Shown here: positions 1-5,891 of the stretch, one piece after another
Numbering within the stretch: position 1 is the stretch's first letter
Layout: every line of letters starts with the position of its first letter
Assembly (NCBI GenBank): GCA_902572065.1
Contig: CACGEL010000020.1
Coordinates: 1-12,528, forward strand
Source: an uncultured Prochlorococcus sp.
Lineage (GTDB): Bacteria > Cyanobacteriota > Cyanobacteriia > PCC-6307 > Cyanobiaceae
Length of the DNA: 12,528 nucleotides
Direction: 5' to 3'
Program-made: the position numbers and the translations under genes
The notes under the pieces: model-generated
The model's input: only the letters and a program-made list of their open reading frames with translations
Told to the model about the DNA's origin: nothing
Databases searched by the model: none

Positions 1-90
1 ACTATTTTAAGAAATTCTGATGTAAATTTTGAAATAGAAAAGATTGAACGTTATGTTGATCCAAAAAATAAAAGTATAAAAATCAATTAA
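1..90 (+). CDS. 3' end of an unidentified gene (29 codons and stop)
   Basis: An open frame enters from the left edge in frame 1 and stops at TAA (88-90). The visible C-terminus is charged and rich in Asn, Lys and Ile, with no transmembrane segment and no motif I recognise. It lies 18 bases before the DUF2232 gene on the same strand, so it could be the upstream member of that gene cluster. Because the frame is short and truncated it could be a chance open frame, but its position directly before a closely spaced gene favours a real 3' end. No function is assigned. Confidence 0.55.
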   Translation, partial: TILRNSDVNFEIEKIERYVDPKNKSIKIN

Positions 91-108
91 ATATTTATAA
101 AAAACTAT

Positions 109-747
109 ATGAAACTTTCAAAAAAAAATGAGGCACTTAATATAATTGAACCCGCATATTTAGCTTCTCTCTCAGCATTATTTTGGATCGCTTTATACTA
201 TTTACCCATAGGTGGAGCATTGTTGAGATTAATATTACCTCTCCCTATAATTTTATTGCATTTAAGAAGAGGAACTAAAAATGCATTTGAAGGTCTCATA
301 ATACAATTTCTTTTGTTAATGATACTTATGGGTCCAATTAGAGGACCTTTATTTTTATTCCCATATGGCATATTAGCTTTTTGGCTAGGTTGGTCTTGGT
401 ATAAGGGAAAAAATTGGTGGCTTAGTTGGAGTCTAGGCTTTATTCTTGGCACACTAGGTTTTTTTATAAGGGTATTTGCATTATCAACTTTAGTTGGAGA
501 TAATCTTTGGATAATAATTACAAGAGCAAGTTATGGTTTGATAGATAAATTTATTGAATTATTTAATTTACCATTTTCACCTTCTATCAGAATTATCCAA
601 TTAGTTGCAATATTATTAATAATTTTTCAAGAAATGGTTTATGTTTTAACCATACATATACTCGCATATTCTCTTTTCCCTAGATTAAACTCAAATATTC
701 CTGAGCCTCCAAAAATAATTAATGGATTTGTTGATTTAGGTCTTTGA
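109..747 (+). CDS. DUF2232-type integral membrane protein
   Basis: This is a 212-residue, very hydrophobic protein with about five or six predicted membrane segments (roughly residues 17-50, 62-97, 102-127 and 158-187). Short basic loops lie between them, for example the Arg-rich stretch near residues 53-57. The layout resembles the DUF2232 family of cyanobacterial membrane proteins, distantly similar to YybS-like and ECF-transporter S-component-like proteins. The biochemical role is unknown; a transport or membrane-organising role would be a guess. The ATG at 109 is preceded by an A-rich stretch without a clear Shine-Dalgarno sequence. The gene ends 14 bases before the CobT-like gene, suggesting co-transcription. 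Linkage to a corrinoid gene makes a vitamin-related transport role conceivable, but nothing in the protein shows it. Confidence 0.8.
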   Translation: MKLSKKNEALNIIEPAYLASLSALFWIALYYLPIGGALLRLILPLPIILLHLRRGTKNAFEGLIIQFLLLMILMGPIRGPLFLFPYGILAFWLGWSWYKGKNWWLSWSLGFILGTLGFFIRVFALSTLVGDNLWIIITRASYGLIDKFIELFNLPFSPSIRIIQLVAILLIIFQEMVYVLTIHILAYSLFPRLNSNIPEPPKIINGFVDLGL

Positions 748-761
748 TATAAAATTATATA

Positions 762-1919
762 ATGCAGAAATCGTATTTAGGAATAAAGTTATTTGGGAGT
801 AAAATTAATCAAAAATTATTTTCTGAAAGGCTAGATATTCTTAAAAAAGAAATTAATAATTTTATTTTCTATCTTGTGATTGCCGGAACAGAAACATCCC
901 AAATCGAGGGTATTTCAGCAGCAGGAATTAATTCAAAAGCCAGAAGGAAAACTGCCTTAGCAGATGCTGAGTTTCTTCTATTTGGGGCATCTCCAGACCA
1001 TAAATATAAATTACCCTTTTTAAAAGCAGGCGTTACTCCTGCTTTAATAAGCTACGTATGTTCGAAACTTATATGTGCAAGTCCAATAGTTATTCCTATA
1101 GGAATAAAAGAAAAACCTTACTTTAGTCATTTAATTGTGGAAAATCATTTAGTAGGTCCTGCTAAATGTTTAACTACTGGAAGCTCTATGAATAAAGAGA
1201 GAGTTTTGAGTCTTTACAAAAAAGGACTAGAAATTGGAAAATCAACTAAAAAACCAATATTCATTTCAGAATCCGTACCAGGAGGAACTACAACTGCTCA
1301 GGCAGTAATGCAAGCTTTTGGTCTAAATGTAAATCATTTAATGGGAAGTAGTTTGATTAATGCTCCGAGAGCCTTAAAAAGAAAAGTAATTAAAGAGGGT
1401 CTTTTAAACGCAAATCTGAAAAATAACTTTGACTCTTTAGATGTTATCTCTTCAGTTGGAGATCCATTTCAAGCATTCTCTATGGGACTATTGATTGGAG
1501 CAAGATTAGCTAAGCAATATGTTTTATTATCAGGAGGTAGCCAAATGTTGGCTGTAATTTTACTTGCGTTGGAATTTATTGATTCTGAAGATAAACAGGA
1601 ATTCATTGAGTTTATTTTTATAGCTACTACTGGATGGTTAGTTAAAGATAATTCATTGAGTAATTTATTAGATTTAATTGCCGAGAGACATAATGTTAAC
1701 TTATTAGGATTGGCAAGTTCTTTGAATTTTAAATTATCTAGTTATAAAGAATTGAGCGATTATGAAATAGGTTATGTTAAGGAAGGGGTTGGTGCTGGAG
1801 GTATGTCTATTCTTGCCTTACTTAAGGGTTTTAGTATTGAAGAAATAGTTTCAAGATGTCAAATTAATCTTGAAAGGATGAAGGAGTTGGGTCAAATTTC
1901 CTTAGATGAAAATAATTAA
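762..1919 (+). CDS. cobT: CobT-like nicotinate-nucleotide phosphoribosyltransferase (UPF0284 family)
   Basis: This 385-residue protein resembles the archaeal/cyanobacterial branch of the CobT family (UPF0284). Classical CobT transfers the phosphoribosyl group of nicotinate mononucleotide to a base, making the alpha-ribotide used as the lower ligand of cobamides. Visible landmarks are a Gly/Thr-rich loop after E170 (ESVPGGTTTA, 170-179), a VGDPFQ motif (232-237), a Gly-rich segment around LLSGGSQ (255-261), and a C-terminal EGVGAGGM loop (341-348). E341 sits where classical CobT has its Gly-rich loop and catalytic Glu; that equivalence is inferred. The protein is full length. It follows the DUF2232 gene by 14 bases, and its TAA abuts the ATG of the next gene with no spacing. 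The base it activates cannot be read from the sequence. Confidence 0.82.
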   Translation: MQKSYLGIKLFGSKINQKLFSERLDILKKEINNFIFYLVIAGTETSQIEGISAAGINSKARRKTALADAEFLLFGASPDHKYKLPFLKAGVTPALISYVCSKLICASPIVIPIGIKEKPYFSHLIVENHLVGPAKCLTTGSSMNKERVLSLYKKGLEIGKSTKKPIFISESVPGGTTTAQAVMQAFGLNVNHLMGSSLINAPRALKRKVIKEGLLNANLKNNFDSLDVISSVGDPFQAFSMGLLIGARLAKQYVLLSGGSQMLAVILLALEFIDSEDKQEFIEFIFIATTGWLVKDNSLSNLLDLIAERHNVNLLGLASSLNFKLSSYKELSDYEIGYVKEGVGAGGMSILALLKGFSIEEIVSRCQINLERMKELGQISLDENN

Positions 1920-2921
1920 ATGCTTAAGAAATATCCTACAAGAAGACAATTCCTTAATTATGGAAAACTATCTCTTCTTTTCCTTCTGAATTCATGTAGT
2001 AATTCTTTAAAAAAAATTAAAATTTCTTTTCAAAGTTCTTTTTATCCAAAATCTTTAAAAGATACTTTCCCAAGGATTTGGCAACAAGAAAATATTAATT
2101 TTAGTAAGCTTAAATTAGAAAAAAATAAAATTAAATTATCTCAATCAGACTTTATTTTAATTAACGACGGATGGTTAGATAGTATAAATTTCTCAGATTT
2201 TCAAAAAATCAATAATTTATTTTTAAATGATCTATTAGACAATAGATCGAAATATCTTTTGAATAGTTTTAAAGAATATCAACGCGATAAATTATTCCCT
2301 ATAGGCGTAGTTCCATATGCAGTGATTATAAAAAATAATAAAGACTTAATTTATGATGCCAGTAAGTCCTGGGATTTTCTTCTTGCTGAAAAGTTGAAAG
2401 GGAAAATCATATTTCCTCAAAGTCCAAGAATAATAATGTCAATTTCAAAAAAACTTAGTGCAAAAAATTCACTTAGTAAACTTCGCGCACAAGCAATGTT
2501 ATTTGAGGATAAAAATTCAATAAATTGGTTAATAAATTCTCATGCTTCTGTTGCTATAATTCCCTTTTCATTATGTGAAAAATATCTGAGATTTGATTCA
2601 AGACTTTCTATTGTTTTTCCCAATAAAGGTGTTCCTTTAATTTGGAATTTTCTTCTAACTAAATCAAAACTTAATAATATAAAGTTAATTGATTGGATTA
2701 AGTCTTTAGAAAAAAGAGCTACTATTGATGCATTAGCTAATCAAGGTTGGTATTTACCTTTTAAAAATGAATATTCTCAGAATAAATATAATATTAAAAT
2801 TGCAAATAATAATGATGGTCCATCTAAAAAGTGTTGGGAAAATAGTTGGTCTTTCCCACCTCTAAATAATGAAGCGAAGTTAAATATAGAAAATTTGTGG
2901 AATCAATCTTTAACTCCATAA
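1920..2921 (+). CDS. Tat-type lipoprotein resembling polyamine (PotD/PotF-like) substrate-binding proteins
   Basis: This is a 333-residue exported protein. Its N-terminus has a near-consensus twin-arginine motif (TRRQFLN, 7-13), a hydrophobic core (17-23) and a lipobox-like L-N-S-C ending at C26. It should therefore be exported folded and then lipid-anchored. Asn at lipobox position -2 is unusual. The mature part follows the pattern of periplasmic polyamine-binding proteins: a VPYAVI strand near 131, a SWDFL segment near 150, FPQSPR near 165, a NWL...SVAIIPFS stretch (202-217), and a C-terminal segment ending in a Tyr-Leu-Pro motif. The ligand is not certain. No ABC permease or ATPase lies nearby, so it is either an orphan binding protein or works with a distant transporter. 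It is coupled to the CobT-like gene (TAA directly followed by ATG), and its 3' end overlaps the opposing reductase gene by 12 bases. Confidence 0.7.
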   Translation: MLKKYPTRRQFLNYGKLSLLFLLNSCSNSLKKIKISFQSSFYPKSLKDTFPRIWQQENINFSKLKLEKNKIKLSQSDFILINDGWLDSINFSDFQKINNLFLNDLLDNRSKYLLNSFKEYQRDKLFPIGVVPYAVIIKNNKDLIYDASKSWDFLLAEKLKGKIIFPQSPRIIMSISKKLSAKNSLSKLRAQAMLFEDKNSINWLINSHASVAIIPFSLCEKYLRFDSRLSIVFPNKGVPLIWNFLLTKSKLNNIKLIDWIKSLEKRATIDALANQGWYLPFKNEYSQNKYNIKIANNNDGPSKKCWENSWSFPPLNNEAKLNIENLWNQSLTP

Positions 2922-4052
2922 TCGTTTTTTAGGCTTATCAACTAATAAGTTGTGAGTCTGTTTTAATAAATCTGGAATATTTAATTTGCTAGGACATTTT
3001 GGAACACATTCATTGCACTGTAAACAAAAGGAGGCATCTTTTTCTTCCCACCAGTGGCCTGCCCTCCCTATTAAATTATATCTTTCTTTAGCAAACTCTA
3101 ATTGGCCATAGCCAATAGATATATTTCTCAAACGAAGTATTTCAGGAATAGGAATTTCACTTGGGCATGGGAGGCAAGATCTGCATTGCTCACATTTTGA
3201 GGACTTTAATTCTTCATTTGCAAATTTTTCGATATTTTCTATTGCATTAATTTCAGAAGATGTAAGTTTCTGAGTTGAGTTTATAAGTTTCTTTGCAATA
3301 TTAAAATCTTCAGATTTTGTAGCTCCTAAAGATAAAGTGGTGATTCCTTTCGAAAGTAAAAATCTATAAGCTAGCTCTAAAGGGTGGAATGGTGCAGATG
3401 CTTTTAATAAGGTTTTGCTAGGAGCATATAATCTTCCGCCCTTATCGGCAGGTGATATGGCTAATACACCCATTTGCTTTTTTAAAGCTAGTTGGGCAAG
3501 GTTTATTTTTGATTGATCTAAAAAATGTAAATGAAGATTACAAAAACTAAATACCTCACAGTTAATTGCTTTTTCAATAAGTTTATAACTGCCATGTGAA
3601 CTGAAGCCGACTTGATCAACAAAGCCCTTTTTAATTACCCATTTTAAAAACTTTCCCCCCTCTCCATTGACAACCCATTCCAAATGCTCATCTAAGTTTA
3701 TTCCATGGATTGCAAGATTATGAATTTTCTTTAGCTTTAGATTATTGAGTGAATTTTCAAAATTATTTTTTAGATAATTAAAATCTCCTTTAGGTAATAC
3801 TTTGGTAGTAATTATCCATTCTTTCCGAAATATATTTTCAGAAAATTCTAATTTCTTTAATACCTCTCCAATCAGTATTTCCGCCTTACCATAAGCAGCA
3901 GCAGTTTCTAAATGATTAATCCCCACATGATGAGCACTCTTTATAAGGGAATACATTTTGTCAAGATTTTCAGTCTCTCTCATAGTGCCTAAAGTAAATA
4001 AACTTACATCGCACCCTTTCCCAAATGATCTTTTCTTAGATTGAATAATCAT
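2910..4052 (-). CDS. Aldo/keto reductase with C-terminal 2x[4Fe-4S] ferredoxin-like domain
   Basis: This 380-residue protein has an aldo/keto reductase (alpha/beta)8 barrel at about 1-275, followed by an iron-sulfur domain. Barrel landmarks are the ETAAAYG motif (49-55; Y54 is the expected proton donor), K84 in ITTKVLP, H116 in LAIHG, and an SLGATKS segment near 241 typical of NADP(H) binding. The usual first Asp of the Asp-Tyr-Lys-His tetrad is Glu (E49). The C-terminal part carries C287-x2-C290-x2-C293-x2-C296-Pro and C343-x2-C346-x2-C349-x3-C353-Pro, enough ligands for two [4Fe-4S] clusters. It is probably a soluble reductase that exchanges electrons with ferredoxin or a similar carrier; the substrate is unknown. 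It is transcribed away from ribE, with 110 bases between starts, and converges on the lipoprotein gene. Confidence 0.9.
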   Translation of the reverse strand: MIIQSKKRSFGKGCDVSLFTLGTMRETENLDKMYSLIKSAHHVGINHLETAAAYGKAEILIGEVLKKLEFSENIFRKEWIITTKVLPKGDFNYLKNNFENSLNNLKLKKIHNLAIHGINLDEHLEWVVNGEGGKFLKWVIKKGFVDQVGFSSHGSYKLIEKAINCEVFSFCNLHLHFLDQSKINLAQLALKKQMGVLAISPADKGGRLYAPSKTLLKASAPFHPLELAYRFLLSKGITTLSLGATKSEDFNIAKKLINSTQKLTSSEINAIENIEKFANEELKSSKCEQCRSCLPCPSEIPIPEILRLRNISIGYGQLEFAKERYNLIGRAGHWWEEKDASFCLQCNECVPKCPSKLNIPDLLKQTHNLLVDKPKKRLWS

Positions 4053-4162
4053 CTTTATATGATTAATACCTACTTAGTAACTCTTTAATTTATTTATAGT
4101 GGAAAATGATTTAAAGTAAATTAAAGTTAATATTAATTTTTAAGAAATCTTTATTCAAACTT
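4053..4162. promoter_or_regulatory. Divergent intergenic region between the reductase and ribE
   Basis: This 110-base A+T-rich stretch must hold promoters for both flanking genes. On the + strand TATAGT (4095-4100) is a plausible -10 hexamer for ribE. No matching -35 is evident, which is common in this lineage. Closer to ribE there is a direct repeat TTAAAGT (4111-4117 and 4121-4127) with a period of exactly 10 bases. An overlapping inverted repeat pairs AAATTAA (4118-4124) with TTAATTT (4133-4139). These could be an operator, or chance in such biased sequence. I see no FMN riboswitch. Confidence 0.35.
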
Positions 4163-4822
4163 ATGTTTACAGGAATAATTCAGTCGATAGGAAAACTTAA
4201 AAAAGAAAAAAACTTCTTAATTATTGAAGTTCTTGATCAGTCTTTTGATATGCAGATAGGCGATAGTATTGCAGTTGATGGAATTTGTTTGACAGTAAAA
4301 GAGATTTTAAATAATCATTTTAAAGTAGATGTAAGTGAAGAAACTTTAAAAAAGACTACTTTAGGAGAAAAATCTAGTATTAATCAAATAGTAAATTTAG
4401 AACCTGCTCTCCGTATTTCGGATCGCCTTGGAGGCCATATAGTTAGTGGACATATTGATGGTTTGGGGAAAGTTGAAAATATAGAAAAACTTGAAAAATC
4501 CTGGTTTTTATCAATTAAATGGCAAAATAAAAAATTTTCCAAATATGTTGTAGATAAGGGAAGTATATGCGTTAACGGAATTAGCCTTACAATTGCAAAA
4601 TCTGAGAATCAAGGAGAAATTTTTGGGATAGCAATTATTCCACATACTTGGCATAACACTAATCTCAAAAATTTAGAAATTGGAGATAGTGTAAACCTTG
4701 AAGGAGATGCATTAATTAAATATGTTGAAAAACTACTTAAATTTAATAAGAATATAGATTCAGAAAACTTTTCTCAAGAAATCTCCTCAAATTGGCTTAA
4801 AGAGAACGGCTGGAATAAATAA
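4163..4822 (+). CDS. ribE: Riboflavin synthase, alpha chain
   Basis: This cytosolic enzyme performs the last step of riboflavin synthesis, dismuting two 6,7-dimethyl-8-ribityllumazine molecules to riboflavin and 5-amino-6-ribitylaminouracil. The 219-residue length is normal. It opens with the family's MFTGII start, which fixes the ATG. It has two lumazine-binding beta-barrel repeats: the first (about 1-87) contains GDSIAVDGICLTV (33-45), and the second (about 97-185) contains GSICVNGISLTIA (133-145). The linker holds DRLGGHIVSGHIDG (87-100), with H92 and H97 near the active site. IIPHTWHNT (158-166) and the KYVEKLL tail (186-192) match the family's trimer-forming end. A short extra Asn/Ser-rich tail follows. 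The gene is monocistronic as seen here and converges on the AbrB-like gene with a 5-base gap. Confidence 0.96.
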   Translation: MFTGIIQSIGKLKKEKNFLIIEVLDQSFDMQIGDSIAVDGICLTVKEILNNHFKVDVSEETLKKTTLGEKSSINQIVNLEPALRISDRLGGHIVSGHIDGLGKVENIEKLEKSWFLSIKWQNKKFSKYVVDKGSICVNGISLTIAKSENQGEIFGIAIIPHTWHNTNLKNLEIGDSVNLEGDALIKYVEKLLKFNKNIDSENFSQEISSNWLKENGWNK

Positions 4823-4827
4823 TATTT

Positions 4828-5181
4828 TTAATTTAATGGAGTAAGGCAGATGATTTTAGAATCTTTTTTGAGATCAATTTTATATTCTTGACCAGGCTCT
4901 AATCCTAATTTCTTCGTATAAGCATGACCTATTAATAAATTGCCATTACCATGAACTTTTGTTTTGAATTCTGCTTGCCTCCCTCTTGAAGACCTGTTTC
5001 CATGCCTACCAGCAACATTATTACTTAACTTGTAACCCTTAGCCGCAATAAGTGCTCTATAAAAATTTTTTCTTAAGACTCTTCCACTTGGCCCAACATA
5101 GCCGCACCCTCTTGCTATCTCATCCTCAGATTTCTTGCTGAGTAATTTAGATTTTTCCAGAAGTTCTTTTCCTACAAGCAT
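4828..5181 (-). CDS. Cyanobacterial AbrB-like transcriptional regulator
   Basis: This 117-residue basic protein matches the cyanobacterial AbrB-like (cyAbrB) family, small DNA-binding regulators linked in other cyanobacteria to carbon/nitrogen balance and to control of many genes. Unlike Bacillus AbrB, the DNA-binding-like beta fold is C-terminal (about 70-105, with the pattern HGNGNLLIGHAYTKKLGLEPG). The N-terminal half has the conserved ARGCGYVGPSGR segment (23-34) and a basic RHGNRSSRGRQ patch (59-69). The ATG at 5181 is the first Met and follows an AG-rich leader. It lies downstream of the cytochrome oxidase operon on the same strand, 95 bases after ctaE, so read-through is possible, although a consensus -10 suggests its own promoter. 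The targets cannot be read from the sequence. Confidence 0.88.
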   Translation of the reverse strand: MLVGKELLEKSKLLSKKSEDEIARGCGYVGPSGRVLRKNFYRALIAAKGYKLSNNVAGRHGNRSSRGRQAEFKTKVHGNGNLLIGHAYTKKLGLEPGQEYKIDLKKDSKIICLTPLN

Positions 5182-5198
5182 TATATGAGCTTTTTCTT

Positions 5199-5204
5199 AT
5201 TATA
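5199..5204 (-). promoter_or_regulatory. Candidate -10 element (TATAAT) for the AbrB-like gene
   Basis: On the - strand, bases 5204-5199 read TATAAT, a perfect -10 hexamer, 17 bases upstream of the ATG at 5181. The stretch at the standard -35 distance (5227-5222, AATTCT) is a poor match. The predicted leader is only about 10 bases. In DNA this A+T-rich such a hexamer can occur by chance, but its position between a possible ctaE terminator and the AbrB-like start makes it a reasonable promoter. Confidence 0.45.
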
Positions 5205-5253
5205 TATTCTTACTAATAATGAGAATTGTGGCAATACAAGTTAATAAAAAATA

Positions 5254-5271
5254 GATTTTTAAGAAAAAATC
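5254..5271 (-). terminator. Candidate weak terminator after ctaE
   Basis: A 7-bp stem (GATTTTT / AAAAATC, at 5254-5260 and 5265-5271) with a 4-base loop lies just after the ctaE stop codon. On the - strand it is followed by a T-rich run (5253-5243). The stem contains only one G-C pair, so it would be weak and may only partly separate the oxidase operon from the AbrB-like gene. Confidence 0.35.
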
Positions 5272-5276
5272 CCTTA

Positions 5277-5879
5277 TTACAAAAGATACAAAATGATAAA
5301 TAAAATAACCCAAATTCCATCAACGAAATGCCAATATAATTCAACAGCTTCTAAAGGGAACATATTTTGATTAGTAATTCTTCCTTCCTTAGGTCTTGTT
5401 TGCCAAGAAATAATTAATATCATTAACGTTCCTAAAGTTACATGTAAACCATGAAAGCCTGTTAAAGCATAAAAAGTACTCGCAAATAAATTTTCCGTTA
5501 GTCCGAATGGTAAATTGAAATATTCAAAAAGTTGACATATTAAAAAGGTAATCCCAAGTAATGCAGTGACTATTAACCATTTTTGGGTATCAGAATTTTT
5601 ATTTTTAAGAAGGGCTTTTCCTGCCTTATGAAAAGTTGCGCTACTTACAAGTAATAAAATTGTATTTAAAGTTGGTATGGGAAGTTCTAATTCATAAATA
5701 GCCCCATCTGGCAAAGGATTAACTGCTTTATATGTGAGGTAGGCAGCAAAGAAACCAGCAAAAGTCATCCCATCTGCTATTAAAAAAGTTATTAATCCAA
5801 ACATCCTAAAGTCTTCATGATGTTCACTTACCTCATTATCATTTTTTTTAATTTCTTTTGAACTATCGAGAGTTGTCAT
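5277..5879 (-). CDS. ctaE: Cytochrome c oxidase subunit III
   Basis: This 200-residue membrane protein has about five transmembrane helices (roughly 27-48, 67-84, 100-118, 133-155 and 177-199) and is the third core subunit of the aa3-type oxidase. In bacteria and mitochondria this subunit stabilises the catalytic core and helps supply protons and oxygen. Family landmarks are the first-helix motif FLIADGMTFAGFFAAYLTY (32-50), TGFHGLHVTLG (140-150) and the C-terminal YWHFVDGIWVILF (182-194). The conserved carboxylate in helix I, Glu in the bovine enzyme, is Asp (D36). The protein has the short five-helix form rather than the seven-helix mitochondrial form. The ATG lies 12 bases after the ctaD stop with no Shine-Dalgarno, so translation probably depends on read-through from ctaD. 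It is the last gene of ctaC-ctaD-ctaE. Confidence 0.96.
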   Translation of the reverse strand: MTTLDSSKEIKKNDNEVSEHHEDFRMFGLITFLIADGMTFAGFFAAYLTYKAVNPLPDGAIYELELPIPTLNTILLLVSSATFHKAGKALLKNKNSDTQKWLIVTALLGITFLICQLFEYFNLPFGLTENLFASTFYALTGFHGLHVTLGTLMILIISWQTRPKEGRITNQNMFPLEAVELYWHFVDGIWVILFIILYLL

Positions 5880-5891
5880 GGTTTTTATTGA

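Noticed and set aside
198..452. 84-codon open frame on the - strand inside the DUF2232 gene
   Set aside because: It lies wholly antisense to a membrane-protein gene with recognisable helices, shows no domain, and is best explained as a reflected frame.
748..761. Possible cobalamin riboswitch before the CobT-like gene
   Set aside because: Only 14 bases separate it from the preceding gene, far too little for the element.
3904..3908. Reading the aldo/keto reductase as catalytically dead because the tetrad Asp is Glu
   Set aside because: Glu is a conservative change, the Tyr, Lys and His are present, and the protein is otherwise complete; there is no sign of decay.
4053..4162. Possible FMN riboswitch before ribE
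   Set aside because: The gap is only 110 bases, very A+T-rich, and lacks the G-rich conserved segments of the RFN element.
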